Shown one piece after another: positions 1 through 8,071 of a stretch of DNA of 64,000 nucleotides (positions are counted from its first letter, which is position 1; each line of letters starts with the position of its first letter). Under the pieces are notes generated by a model. That model was not told the origin of the DNA. It ran no database searches and worked only from the letters and a program-made list of their open reading frames with translations. Source of the stretch: Serpentinimonas maccroryi (GTDB taxonomy: Bacteria; Pseudomonadota; Gammaproteobacteria; Burkholderiales; Burkholderiaceae_C); the NCBI RefSeq assembly GCF_000828915.1, contig NZ_AP014569.1, positions 1,984,001 through 2,048,000 on the forward strand, read 5' to 3'. The position numbers and the translations under genes are program-made.

Positions 1-1
1 C

Positions 2-271
2 ATCCGCGCCCAGGCCCTTGAGCTGGCGGGTGCACAGGCCCGGGTGCGCCTTTACGGCTCACGCCTGCACGATCACTTGCGCGGCGGCGACGTGGATTTG
101 TTGCTCGAGCTGCCCAGCCTGCCAGCCAACCCGGCCTTGCTGGCGGCGCAACTGGCCGGGCGCGTGTCGCGCGCGCTGCACGGGCGCAAGGTCGATGTGC
201 TGATCGACGCCCCCGGCCTCAAGCAGCTGCCGATCCACCAGATCGCGCGCAGCCAAGGGGTGCTGCTGTGA
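2..271 (+). CDS. MNT-domain nucleotidyltransferase, antitoxin of a HEPN/MNT pair (5' partial)
   Basis: The reading frame is open from the window edge, so the N-terminus is missing. About 89 residues are visible. They carry the minimal nucleotidyltransferase signature: GSR, nine residues after GS, then DVD (GS-X9-DVD), inside a Leu/Arg-rich domain. In the characterised MntA/HepT family (type VII toxin-antitoxin) the MNT protein transfers AMP to a tyrosine of the HEPN toxin. The stop overlaps the GTG start of the HEPN gene (GTGA at 268-271), so the two are translationally coupled. The antitoxin role is inferred from this partner; the fold assignment is firmer than the substrate. Confidence 0.85.
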   Translation: MRAQALELAGAQARVRLYGSRLHDHLRGGDVDLLLELPSLPANPALLAAQLAGRVSRALHGRKVDVLIDAPGLKQLPIHQIARSQGVLL

Positions 272-747
272 GGCCCGATGCGGCGCAGCGCGAGCGCTTG
301 CGTTTTTTGTGCCGGGTCGTGGGCAAGGAAGCGCGCCATCTGCTCGATACCCGACAGCGCTTGTTTGTGGCTGGGTTTGATGCCCAAGCCATCAGCCGCC
401 TTGAGGACCACCCGGCGCTGGCCGACTGCGTCGAGGCTTTTGTGGGCCGTTTTGGGCGCTTGCAAGACACCTTGGGCGACAAACTGCTGCCTGCACTGCT
501 GGCCGCTTTGGGTGAACGGGTGGCCTCGGTGGCCGACAACCTAGACCGCGCCGAGCGCTTGGGCCTGATCGATTCGGCCGATTCTTGGTTCACCATGCGC
601 GCCCTGCGCAACCAGATGGTGCACGATTATGTCGAAGACCCGCTCTTGCTCTGGGCCGCGCTCGACGCCGGGCGCACCTACACCGACACGCTGAACCTAG
701 CCGCTGAGCGTATGGTGGCCGAAGTACACCAGCGCGGCTGGCTCTAG
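268..747 (+). CDS. HEPN-domain toxin (HepT-like ribonuclease)
   Basis: This 159-residue, mostly helical protein has the HEPN RNase signature RNQMVHDY at residues 114-121. It is an exact R-X4-H-X-Y motif, in which R and H are catalytic and the tyrosine is the AMPylation target known in HepT/MntA systems. The length fits the family (about 130-160). The GTG start overlaps the upstream MNT stop by 4 bp. The MNT-first order is the reverse of the well-studied Shewanella pair. All motif residues are intact, so the toxin is probably functional. The RNA target cannot be read from sequence. Confidence 0.88.
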   Translation: MRPDAAQRERLRFLCRVVGKEARHLLDTRQRLFVAGFDAQAISRLEDHPALADCVEAFVGRFGRLQDTLGDKLLPALLAALGERVASVADNLDRAERLGLIDSADSWFTMRALRNQMVHDYVEDPLLLWAALDAGRTYTDTLNLAAERMVAEVHQRGWL

Positions 748-780
748 CACACGGCTGCGCCCTGATCACAGCGCCAAGGT

Positions 781-966
781 TTGGGCTTCGAGCCGGTGCG
801 CTTTCCCTCCCAACCCATGCAACACCCTTCAATGCAATCTTTGCCCGAACCCTACCGCGCCGTGGTGTGCGGGGCCAGCGGGGCCATTGGGCAGGCTTTT
901 GTGGCCGCTTTGCAGCGCGATGCGCGCTGTGCGGCGATGGCCGCAGCCCGGAAAAGCGCTGGGTAA
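781..966 (+). pseudogene. N-terminal remnant of a short-chain dehydrogenase (C-factor type)
   Basis: The frame starting at TTG 781 or ATG 817 encodes a classical Rossmann start: PYRAVVCGASGAIGQAF, containing the G-A-S-G-A-I-G nucleotide-binding loop, then a helix. It stops after about 25 further residues. A complete SDR needs about 230-250 residues with a YxxxK catalytic pair, and none follows before the oppositely oriented gene at 985. I interpret this as the 5' stub of an SDR gene whose remainder was deleted. It could still be translated as a 50-61 residue peptide. Confidence 0.6.
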
Positions 967-984
967 CCGGGCCAGCACAACCGC

Positions 985-1434
985 TCAAGCCCCGGCGCGG
1001 CGCTTGAGCCAGCGCATCAGCGTGCCCAGCAGCGGCAGCTTTTCGTACAGCTCTTCGGCGGCGTCCCAGTAGTCGCGGTGCAGGCGCACGCGGCTGTCGG
1101 GGCCCAGCAGCAGGTGGCTGCAACCACGGATGGTCTGCAGCGCGCCGGCGCTGGCGGCTTGGCCGCGTGCGGCGAAGCGAAACTCAAAATCCCAGAGCAA
1201 AAAAGCCTGCTCGCCCTGCACCACGCAGGTGCCCACGACAAAGCGCGGCTGCTGCAAGCGCGCAAACATCTGGGTAAAGATGGCCTCGATGGCGGGCACG
1301 CCCTGCACCTCGTGGAAGGGGTCTTTGAAGCGCGCATCGGGGGCGTAGTGGCGGCCCAGCTGCCCGAGGCTGGCGGGGCTGAGCTGCTCATAAAAAAGCA
1401 CCAGTTCGGCGACGGCGTGATCGTGGGGGTTCAT
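985..1434 (-). CDS. Nuclear transport factor 2 (SnoaL-like) family protein
   Basis: This 149-residue protein (ATG at 1434) has the alpha+beta cone pattern of NTF2-like proteins: an N-terminal helix, YAPDARFKDPFHEV around residues 30-43, then curved strands ending in the WDFEFRF segment. Members of this fold are small hydrolases, isomerases or ligand-binding proteins. It lies 40 bp downstream of an SDR gene on the same strand and is probably the last gene of the lipid/light cluster. An in-frame start at 1506 would overlap the SDR and is less likely. The biochemical role is unknown. Confidence 0.8.
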   Translation of the reverse strand: MNPHDHAVAELVLFYEQLSPASLGQLGRHYAPDARFKDPFHEVQGVPAIEAIFTQMFARLQQPRFVVGTCVVQGEQAFLLWDFEFRFAARGQAASAGALQTIRGCSHLLLGPDSRVRLHRDYWDAAEELYEKLPLLGTLMRWLKRRAGA

Positions 1435-1474
1435 GGTGGGGGCTGGGTGCGGGGGTAAAACCATTAGGCGCAAT

Positions 1475-2248
1475 CTACAGTCCCGTGCCCCGGCGCACCG
1501 CAGCAAAGTACCAGCGGTAGGGCAGCAGGCGCAGCAGCAGCATCAGGCGCGTGAAGCGTTTGGGAAAGTGGATGTGAAAGTCGCCCGCTGCCCAGCCTTG
1601 CAAAATCGCCGCTGCGGCCTGCTCGGGCTCGATCAGCGCGGGCATTTTGAAGTCGTTTTGCGCCGTCAGGCGGGTGGCCACAAAGCCGGGGTTGATCAGG
1701 CTCACACCCAGCCCTTGGGGCTGCAAGTCGAGGTACAGGGTTTCGGCGAGGTTGATCAGGGCCGCTTTGGTGGGGCCGTAGGCCAGGCTCTTGGGCAGAC
1801 CCCTAAAGCCGGCCACGCTGCTGACCAAGCTGATGTGCCCGGCGCGGCGCGCCAGCAGGGCCGGCAGCAGCGCATCGAGCAGGACCCACACGCCGCTCAG
1901 GTTCACCTCTTGGTGGCGCAGCACTTGGGCCAGATCGAGCTCGTTGGCGCGCATGGGCAGGTAGTGGCCGGCCAAGTAGCACACCAGATCGATGGGGCCG
2001 GATTGCAGCAGGCTTTGGGCGGCCGCCTGCACCTGCTTGGGCTGGCACACATCCAGCGGCAAAGCCACGCTGCCGGGGTGCTGCGCGACAAATTCTTGCA
2101 GCGCCTCTGCTTGGCGCGCCGACAGCACCACGCGCGCGCCACGCTCGTGCAAGGCGCTGGCCAGCGCGCGCCCGATGCCGCTCGAGGCGCCCACGAGCCA
2201 CACGGTGCGGCCGTGCCAGTCGGTGATTTTTGGGTTCATGGGCTGCAT
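1475..2248 (-). CDS. SDR family NAD(P)-dependent oxidoreductase
   Basis: This 257-residue short-chain dehydrogenase has the cofactor motif GASSGIG at residues 20-26, a catalytic Ser in the ISLVSS strand (about 143), and the Y157-G-P-T-K161 pair. The C-terminal FPKRFTRLMLLLRLLPYRWYF stretch is hydrophobic and may touch the membrane. SDRs of this kind recur beside cfa, DUF1365 and FAD oxidoreductase genes, where they are presumed to act on a modified fatty acyl or lipid. The start is ATG 2248 or ATG 2239. A 9-bp tandem repeat lies directly upstream, where the ribosome-binding site should be. Confidence 0.85.
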   Translation of the reverse strand: MQPMNPKITDWHGRTVWLVGASSGIGRALASALHERGARVVLSARQAEALQEFVAQHPGSVALPLDVCQPKQVQAAAQSLLQSGPIDLVCYLAGHYLPMRANELDLAQVLRHQEVNLSGVWVLLDALLPALLARRAGHISLVSSVAGFRGLPKSLAYGPTKAALINLAETLYLDLQPQGLGVSLINPGFVATRLTAQNDFKMPALIEPEQAAAAILQGWAAGDFHIHFPKRFTRLMLLLRLLPYRWYFAAVRRGTGL

Positions 2249-2250
2249 TC

Positions 2251-2295
2251 GTGGGTTTCGTGGAGTTCTTGGGGTTCGTGGGGTTCGTGGGCTCG
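2251..2295. repeat. Five imperfect 9-bp tandem units (GTGGGGTTC type)
   Basis: Units read GTGGGTTTC, GTGGAGTTC, TTGGGGTTC, GTGGGGTTC and GTGGGCTCG, back to back. The array fills almost the whole gap between the MFS gene stop (2301) and the SDR start (2248). On the coding (minus) strand it reads as CACGAACCC-type units. It replaces the expected Shine-Dalgarno region of the SDR gene. Confidence 0.8.
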
Positions 2296-2300
2296 TCGGT

Positions 2301-3650
2301 TTAGGCCTGCATCAGCACCGGGTCGCGGCGCCAAAAAAACCACAGCAGGGCCGCCGCCATCAGCTTGAGGGCGCAGGGCAGCAGTGCGTAGGCCCACGAC
2401 AGGGCCTGCAAACCCTGGGCGCTGCTGTCGCCCGGCTCGTAGCCCCACCAGCCCAGCAGCGGCAGCGCCAACCCAGCGGCCAGCGCCAGGTTGAGCTTGG
2501 CGGCAAAGCTCCACCAGCCAAAGTAGGCCCCTTCGCGGGCGCCGTGGTCGCCTTGGCGCTGAATCAGGCCGGCGAGCAAGGCGTGCGGCAGCGTCAGGTC
2601 GGCGCCCAGCGCCACCCCAGACAAGATGCAGATGAGCAAAAAGGCCTGCCAATCGCCCGCCCCCAAGGTGGCGGCCCAGCCAAACACCGCCACCGCCATG
2701 ACCATCGCGCCCAGCCACGTGCGCACCAGCCCCCAGCGCCGCACCAGCCGCACCCACAGCGGCAGCCCCAGCGCCGCGGCCACAAAGTAGCTGCCCAAAA
2801 ACAGGGGCTGCATGGCGTCGCTGAGCTGCAAGCGGTCTTGGATAAAAAACAGCAGCAGCGTGGCCGGGATGGCGCTGGCGATGCCGTTGAAGATGAACAC
2901 CGCCATCAGGCGCCTCAAGCCCGGCTGGCGCCACGGCAGCCAGAGCTCGGACGCACCCACGCCGTGGCGCAACCAGCCCAAAGCCGGGCGCGGCGCCAGC
3001 GCCCAAGCGCACCACGCCAGCGCCAGCGCCACGGCAAACACCGCCACCATCACCGGCAGACCGAGCAAGGTGGGCAGCACCGACGCCGTGACCACACCGC
3101 ACAGCCCAGCCCCTTCGCGCCAAGCGACGATGCGCGCGCGCGTGGGCGCGTCGCCCCCGAGCCGCGCCCCCCAAGCCTGGTGGCAGATGCTCAACCAGCT
3201 AAACGCCAGATACGACAGCACAAGCGCCACCCACGCCCACAGCAGCAAGGCCTGCTGCGCGCGCACCGGCGGGAAAAACAGCGCCGTCAGGCCCAGCGCC
3301 AGCACCAGCGCCGCCACCAGCCCGGTGCCCAGCACCACCCGCGGCGAGCGGGCGTAGAGGCGGTCGCTGGCGCGGCCCAGCCACGGGTCCACCAAGGCGT
3401 CGAACAGGCGCGCACCCAGCAGCAGCGCCCCCAGCGTGGCCAGCGCCACGCCAAACTCGGTGGCGTAGTGGTGCGGCAGCAGCACGTACAGCGGCAGCGC
3501 CACAAAAGCCAGCGGAAAGCCCAGCGCGCCGTAGGCCAGCGTGCCCGGCCAGCGCAAATCGGGGGCTGCGGGGGCCGCAGGTGTGGCGTCCGCCTGCGCG
3601 TCGGCCGCAAGGGGGGCTTGGCTGAGCGCGGGCGTGGCGGCAGGTGGCAC
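2301..3650 (-). CDS. MFS (MFS_2/GPH-like) transporter
   Basis: This 449-residue integral membrane protein has about 12 predicted hydrophobic segments. It carries the MFS_2 loop signature DPWLGRASDRL after transmembrane helix 2 (about residues 87-97). The first 30 residues are Ala/Pro-rich and cytoplasmic-looking. Related transporters (MelB/GPH and lysolipid carriers such as LplT and Mfsd2) move sugars or lipids with Na+ or H+. In this cluster a lipid-related substrate is plausible but unproven. It lies 15 bp downstream of the chalcone-isomerase-like gene, consistent with one operon. Confidence 0.82.
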   Translation of the reverse strand: MPPAATPALSQAPLAADAQADATPAAPAAPDLRWPGTLAYGALGFPLAFVALPLYVLLPHHYATEFGVALATLGALLLGARLFDALVDPWLGRASDRLYARSPRVVLGTGLVAALVLALGLTALFFPPVRAQQALLLWAWVALVLSYLAFSWLSICHQAWGARLGGDAPTRARIVAWREGAGLCGVVTASVLPTLLGLPVMVAVFAVALALAWCAWALAPRPALGWLRHGVGASELWLPWRQPGLRRLMAVFIFNGIASAIPATLLLFFIQDRLQLSDAMQPLFLGSYFVAAALGLPLWVRLVRRWGLVRTWLGAMVMAVAVFGWAATLGAGDWQAFLLICILSGVALGADLTLPHALLAGLIQRQGDHGAREGAYFGWWSFAAKLNLALAAGLALPLLGWWGYEPGDSSAQGLQALSWAYALLPCALKLMAAALLWFFWRRDPVLMQA

Positions 3651-3665
3651 GGCGGTGGCCTGTGT

Positions 3666-4316
3666 TTAGCCGCGCGCCGGCAAGCCGAGCAAGGCGGCGC
3701 GCAAGCCGGGCTCGGATGTGGTCGGAGCCAGCCAGATGCCAAAAAACAACCGCGCAAACAGCGGGTCGGGCACTTCGCCCAGCGCCCGGTTGGGCTGGCG
3801 AAACTGGGCCGCTTGCCCCGGCCGGTACACGCCCAGCAGGCGGTCGCCGGCGCGCACATCGGGCAGCACGGCTTGCAAGGCGCGCTGCCAGCGCTCGCCT
3901 TGGTCGGGGGCGATGGGCTGCTGGCGCCGCATCTCCTCGATCGAGCGGCTGGCGATCGAGGCGGCGCTGAAGGCGCGCAGATACTCCAGCTCGAGCGCCA
4001 GCGCGTCGGAGGCGTGGTCGGCGGGGTTGAAGCGCGGCCCCACCCACAGCCGGGCCCGGTAAACCTCAAAGCCCCACACCCGCAACAGGCCCTGGCCCGA
4101 CCAGCGCAAGCCCGGCACGGGCGAGGGCTCGCCGGCTGGTGGTTCGTTGGACAGGGGGGCTTGGGTTTGGGCCAAGGCCGCGCTGCTCCAGTTGCCGGCA
4201 CACACAGCCGCCGCAGCCGGCAGCAGCAGCTGGCGCAAGAGCGCGCGCCGCTGGTTTTGCTCGGGCGCCAGCGGTTGGGGCTGGGCCAGCAGGCGGTTTG
4301 AAGAGTGCGCGCTCAT
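3666..4316 (-). CDS. Chalcone isomerase-like family protein, exported
   Basis: This 216-residue protein starts at the ATG of an ATGA overlap with cfa (4313-4316). An N-terminal basic region with a twin Arg (QRRALLRQLLL) and an Ala-rich hydrophobic stretch ending ALAQ suggests export, possibly by Tat. The mature part has the bacterial chalcone-isomerase-like pattern (GLLRVWGFEVYRARLWV, then a helical AIA-type region and FFGIWLAP near the end). Bacterial members of this fold bind fatty acids; enzymatic activity is not established. Coupling with cfa points to a role in membrane lipid modification. Confidence 0.78.
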   Translation of the reverse strand: MSAHSSNRLLAQPQPLAPEQNQRRALLRQLLLPAAAAVCAGNWSSAALAQTQAPLSNEPPAGEPSPVPGLRWSGQGLLRVWGFEVYRARLWVGPRFNPADHASDALALELEYLRAFSAASIASRSIEEMRRQQPIAPDQGERWQRALQAVLPDVRAGDRLLGVYRPGQAAQFRQPNRALGEVPDPLFARLFFGIWLAPTTSEPGLRAALLGLPARG

Positions 4317-5740
4317 GGTGCGTGCTCCAGCGTGAACTGGATCACGTCGATGTCGCCTTCGTCGAAGCCGGCTTCGCAGTAGGCGAGGTAAAAGGTCCAC
4401 AGGCGCTCGAAGCGGCCATCGAAGCCCTGCGCGCGCACGGTATCGCGTTGCGCCAAGTAGGCGCGGTGCCAGCGGCGGCAGGTCTCGGCGTAGTCGGGGC
4501 CAAAAGCCAGCTCATCGACCACGCGCAGCCCCGCCGCCGCCGCCTGGCGCCTGAACTCGGCGGCGCTGGGCAAGCAGCCACCGGGGAACACGTGCTGCTG
4601 GATGAAGTCGGTCGAGGACACGTAGGCGCCGTAGAGCTCGTCGCGGATGACGATGCTTTGAATGCAGGCGCGCCCGCCGCGCTTGAGCAGCCGCGCCACG
4701 GTGTCGAAGTAGGTGGGCCAGTATGCGCGCCCCACGGCCTCGACCATTTCGATCGAGCAGATGGCATCGAACGGCGCCTCGTCAGTTCCTAGGCGCAGGT
4801 CGCGGTAGTCTTGCAGCCGCAGATCGGCCCGCTGCGCCAGCCCTTGGGCCTGCAAGCGCTGTTGCGCGTAGGCCAGTTGCTCGTCCGATAAGGTGATGCC
4901 GGTGACGTGGGCACCAAACTCGTGCGCTGCTTGCTCGGCCAGCGCGCCCCAGCCGCAACCGATTTCGAGCACGCGCTGGCCCGGCCGGTCCGACTGCAAG
5001 CCGGCCATGTGCAGAGCCCGGCGCAGCTTGGCGCGCTGGGCGGCCTCGAGGTTGCCGCCGGGCTGGCCTTGGAACCAGGCGCTGGAGTAGTTCATGCCGG
5101 CGTCGAGCCAAAGGCGGTAAAAATCGTTGCCCAAGTCGTAGTGGGCCTGGATGTTTTTGCGGCTGTTGACGCGCGTGTTGCGGTTGAGCCAGTGCCGCAC
5201 CCGGTGCAGCAGCCGCCCGGCCCAGTGACCGTGGATCAGGCGTTCGATCACGGCGCGGTTGCGCAGCAGCAGGCGCAGCAATCCAGCCAAATCGGGCGTG
5301 TCCCACTGGCCCGCCAAGTAGGCCTCGCCAAAACCGATGTCGCCCGACTTAAGCACAGCGGCACACACGCCCCAGTCATGCACCCGAACCTCAACCGTGG
5401 GTTCGCGCTCCGAGCCCGGGCCATAGTGTGCGCATTGCCCGTCGGGCCAATGCACCGCCAGCCGGCCGTGCCCCAGTTGCTGCAACAGCCGCTGCAAGGT
5501 GCGCGCCGCCCAAGGCGGGCGCTTGGCTGGGGATTGGCTCGTTGCCAAAGGGGAACTCGAACTCGAACTCGCCGCGCCGGGCCAACCGGTGTTGCTTGCA
5601 CAAGCGCCCCAAGCCGCCGACAAGGTGCTGGAAGACGGGTCTTGAAAGGGAGTCGATTGGGTGTTCACGGCAGACGCTCCTGGGGCTAGGTGTGCAAGAA
5701 AGGGGGCAAATGAGGATGACGGGGCTTCATTGGCTGACAA
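4313..5740 (-). CDS. cfa: Cyclopropane-fatty-acyl-phospholipid synthase family methyltransferase
   Basis: The 475-residue product carries the SAM-binding motif VLEIGCGWG at residues 258-266 and the NIQAHYDLGNDFY substrate region at 196-208. It also has SIEMVEAVG and QSIVIRDELY, all typical of Cfa, which methylenates unsaturated acyl chains of membrane phospholipids. The family is usually about 380-420 residues. The excess is an N-terminal Ser/Ala-rich tail of about 80 residues, including a run of six Ser encoded partly by three AACTCG units at 5554-5571. A GTG at 5668 could be the true start. The annotated ATG overlaps the DUF1365 stop by 14 bp. Confidence 0.93.
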   Translation of the reverse strand: MSANEAPSSSFAPFLAHLAPGASAVNTQSTPFQDPSSSTLSAAWGACASNTGWPGAASSSSSSPLATSQSPAKRPPWAARTLQRLLQQLGHGRLAVHWPDGQCAHYGPGSEREPTVEVRVHDWGVCAAVLKSGDIGFGEAYLAGQWDTPDLAGLLRLLLRNRAVIERLIHGHWAGRLLHRVRHWLNRNTRVNSRKNIQAHYDLGNDFYRLWLDAGMNYSSAWFQGQPGGNLEAAQRAKLRRALHMAGLQSDRPGQRVLEIGCGWGALAEQAAHEFGAHVTGITLSDEQLAYAQQRLQAQGLAQRADLRLQDYRDLRLGTDEAPFDAICSIEMVEAVGRAYWPTYFDTVARLLKRGGRACIQSIVIRDELYGAYVSSTDFIQQHVFPGGCLPSAAEFRRQAAAAGLRVVDELAFGPDYAETCRRWHRAYLAQRDTVRAQGFDGRFERLWTFYLAYCEAGFDEGDIDVIQFTLEHAP

Positions 5741-6500
5741 AGGCTTTGGGGGGCTCGGGCTTGCGCTGGAAACCGGTGCGCTTGAGCCAGAGCTTGAGCG
5801 CCTGCCAATGGATGCGCAGCAGCAGCAGCAGCGTCAGCGCCGGGTGCGCCCACAGCGCTTGGCGCAGGCTGGCGGCATCGAGCGCTTGCAGGGTGCCGCT
5901 GACGCTGGTCTGCAACAAGGGGCCGGCGTCGTCGTCGTGGTCGATGCGCACCACCGTGCGCGGCTGCGCGCCATCCAGGCGACGCATGAACCTAAAGCGG
6001 TACCAGCCCTGCACCTGGCAAAAGGGTGAAACGTGAAAGACCTTGCTGGCGCGGCACTCCTGCCCCTCGCGCGGCTGGTCCAGGAGGTAGCAGTGGCGCT
6101 CGCCAAAGGTGTTGTTGACCTCGGCCAGCACGGCGCGCAAGCTGCCGTCGGCGCGCTCGCAGTACCAAAAGCTCACCGGCTTGAAGGTGTGGCCCCACAC
6201 CCTGGGGTAGCAGTGCAGCCAGATTTGGCCGTCGGCGTCGTCGATGCCGTGTGCGCGCAGCAGCTCATCCACCCACGCCAGCGCCCCGCCCTGCTGTGGG
6301 GTGCGGCCGTCGCCGTGGTCGCCGTCGTAAAAGCTGATCGGGGCCCAGCGGTTGCGCGCCAAGGCCGGCGCGGCTTGGGCCAAATCGCGCATGGGCAGCA
6401 GCAAAAAGCAGGTGGGATAGACAAAGGCGTTGCGCCGCGGGCGCAGGCGCGTGTGGCGCACCTGGCCGAAGCCGACGTAGGCTTGCGGCGCCGTGCTCAC
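5727..6500 (-). CDS. DUF1365 domain-containing protein
   Basis: This 257-residue protein starts at a GTG overlapping the stop of the upstream FAD oxidoreductase (GTGA, 6497-6500). Features typical of DUF1365 are a VRHTRLRPRRNAFVYP start, WAPISFYDGDHGDG, and the conserved HCYPRVWGHTFKPVSFWYC segment near the middle. The molecular function of DUF1365 is unknown. It is almost always encoded between a FAD-dependent amine-oxidase-like protein and a cfa-type methyltransferase, as here, so participation in fatty-acyl modification is inferred. An ATG much further upstream (6665) lies inside the neighbour and is rejected. Confidence 0.88.
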   Translation of the reverse strand: MSTAPQAYVGFGQVRHTRLRPRRNAFVYPTCFLLLPMRDLAQAAPALARNRWAPISFYDGDHGDGRTPQQGGALAWVDELLRAHGIDDADGQIWLHCYPRVWGHTFKPVSFWYCERADGSLRAVLAEVNNTFGERHCYLLDQPREGQECRASKVFHVSPFCQVQGWYRFRFMRRLDGAQPRTVVRIDHDDDAGPLLQTSVSGTLQALDAASLRQALWAHPALTLLLLLRIHWQALKLWLKRTGFQRKPEPPKAFVSQ

Positions 6501-7909
6501 GCCGGCACCTCGTGCAGCGCGGGGCTGGGTTGCGCGGGAGCGCGCGTCTGCCCCGAACGCGGCGCACCCTGAACAAATGCGGCAGCACGCAGCAGGGCTT
6601 GGGCCGCCGCTTGGCCGGATTTGAGCCCGTCTTCGTGAAAACCGTATCCGGCCCAAGCGCCACAAAACCAGGTGTGCTGCTGCCCTTGCAGCTCGGCCAA
6701 GCGGCGCTGGGCGGCGATGGCGGCTTGGTCAAACACCGGGTGCGCGTAGTCGATCTGCCGGATGACTTTGGCCGGATCGATGGCGCGCACCGGGTTGAGC
6801 GACACCACCACCGGCTGCGCAAAGGGCAGCGGCTGCAAGCGGTTGATGAGGTAATGCAAGCAGACACGGGCCGCTTCGCTGCCGGCGTCGGCGGCGCGCT
6901 CGTAGTTCCACGCCGCCCAAGCGCTGCGCTGCTGCGGCAGCACCGCCGTGTCGGTGTGCAGCACGGCGCGGTTGTGCTGGTAGCGGATGGCGCCCAGCAC
7001 GGCTTGCTCGGCGGCGCTGGGCTGATCGAGCAGCGCCAGCGCTTGGTCGGTGTGGGTGGCCACCACCACCAGGTCAAAGCGCTCGACCCCGGCTGGGCTG
7101 TGCAGCCAAGCGCCGTGCTCGTCGCGCTCGATGCGCTGCACCGGGGCGTTGAGGCGCGCATCGGGCAGGCTGGCGACGATTTTTTGCACATACTGGCGCG
7201 CGCCGCCGCGCACGGTAAACCACTGCGGCCGGTTGCGGATTTGAATCAGCCCGTGGTTGTGGCAAAAGCGCACCATGGTGGCCACGGGGAATTGCAGCAT
7301 TTGGTCGGTGGGGCAGCTCCAGATGCAGCCCAGCATGGGCAGCAGGTACCAGTCGCGAAAGGCAGCGCCAAAGCGGTGCTGCTGCAAAAAATCCTGCAAG
7401 GGCTGCTGCATGGCCTCGGCTTGGTCGCCGCTTTGCGCCAGCCGCGTGCACAGGGCGTTGAAGCGCAGCAGGTCGCGCAACATACCCCAAAAGCGTGGGT
7501 CGAGCAGGTTGCGCCGCTGCGCAAACACAGTACCCAAATCGGTGCCGCTCCACTCCAGCCAGCGCGCGCCCTGCGGCACCTGCACCGAAAACGACATATC
7601 CGAAGCTGCTGACGGCACCCCGAGCTCGGCCAGCAGGGCAATCAGACGCGGGTAGGTGCGCTCGTTGTAGACCAAAAAACCCGTATCGACACCGTGCGTG
7701 CAGACGGCGCCGTCGGGGCCGGGCAGGGTCACGTCCACGGTGTGGGTGTGGCCGCCAAAGTAGGGCCCGGCCTCGAACAGGGTCACGTGGGCGTGCGTGC
7801 GCAGCGCATAGGCAGCCGCCAGCCCGGCGATGCCCGAGCCCACCACGGCCACGCGCAAGGCAGTGGCAGCAGGCGCGGGCTGATGGCTGGCGTGGTCGGG
7901 AGAGGGCAT
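6497..7909 (-). CDS. FAD-dependent oxidoreductase (amine oxidase family) of the cfa cluster
   Basis: The 470-residue protein has an N-terminal FAD Rossmann motif, VAVVGSGIAGLAAAYALR, followed by an acidic strand end (LFEAG) and GGHTHTV. The C-terminal FAD-binding end is GQQHTWFCGAWAGYGFHEDG. It resembles NAD/FAD proteins related to phytoene or squalene desaturases that accompany cfa and DUF1365. It is the promoter-proximal gene of the minus-strand cluster. The chosen ATG (7909) has an AGGA Shine-Dalgarno 9 bp upstream. An in-frame ATG at 7969 would start upstream of the predicted -10 element and is rejected. Confidence 0.88.
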   Translation of the reverse strand: MPSPDHASHQPAPAATALRVAVVGSGIAGLAAAYALRTHAHVTLFEAGPYFGGHTHTVDVTLPGPDGAVCTHGVDTGFLVYNERTYPRLIALLAELGVPSAASDMSFSVQVPQGARWLEWSGTDLGTVFAQRRNLLDPRFWGMLRDLLRFNALCTRLAQSGDQAEAMQQPLQDFLQQHRFGAAFRDWYLLPMLGCIWSCPTDQMLQFPVATMVRFCHNHGLIQIRNRPQWFTVRGGARQYVQKIVASLPDARLNAPVQRIERDEHGAWLHSPAGVERFDLVVVATHTDQALALLDQPSAAEQAVLGAIRYQHNRAVLHTDTAVLPQQRSAWAAWNYERAADAGSEAARVCLHYLINRLQPLPFAQPVVVSLNPVRAIDPAKVIRQIDYAHPVFDQAAIAAQRRLAELQGQQHTWFCGAWAGYGFHEDGLKSGQAAAQALLRAAAFVQGAPRSGQTRAPAQPSPALHEVPA

Positions 7910-7922
7910 AGCAGATCCTGTT

Positions 7923-7937
7923 TTTGTCTTAGACAAA
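7923..7937. promoter_or_regulatory. 7-bp perfect inverted repeat in the cfa-cluster leader
   Basis: TTTGTCT, one T, AGACAAA forms a perfect palindrome. It lies just downstream of the predicted -10 of the minus-strand promoter and upstream of the AGGA ribosome-binding site. It is a candidate operator; which protein binds it is unknown. Confidence 0.5.
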
Positions 7938-7940
7938 CGT

Positions 7941-7969
7941 AGTATGCGCGAAAAAAGATTGGTCTGCAA
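7941..7969 (-). promoter_or_regulatory. Predicted promoter of the FAD-oxidoreductase/cfa cluster
   Basis: On the minus strand TTGCAG (7964-7969) and CATACT (7941-7946) are separated by exactly 17 bp. The spacer contains GACCAATCT (7956-7964), which recurs inverted inside the divergent promoter at 8079-8087. This is compatible with a shared regulator binding between -35 and -10, as MerR proteins do. Confidence 0.5.
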
Positions 7970-8071
7970 CCGAGGGCCACATAATGCCCGACCAAGCCCG
8001 CGTTAGGCCCCCGCTGCAGCCCTCGATCGAGCACCGCGCACAACCATAACCTGCGTAAAGTAAAGAGAAAA

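Noticed and set aside
1992-4301. A 769-codon open frame on the plus strand
   Set aside because: It runs antisense to the SDR, MFS and chalcone-isomerase-like genes, and its translation is Gln/Arg/Pro-rich low complexity, the usual shadow of a GC-rich coding strand.
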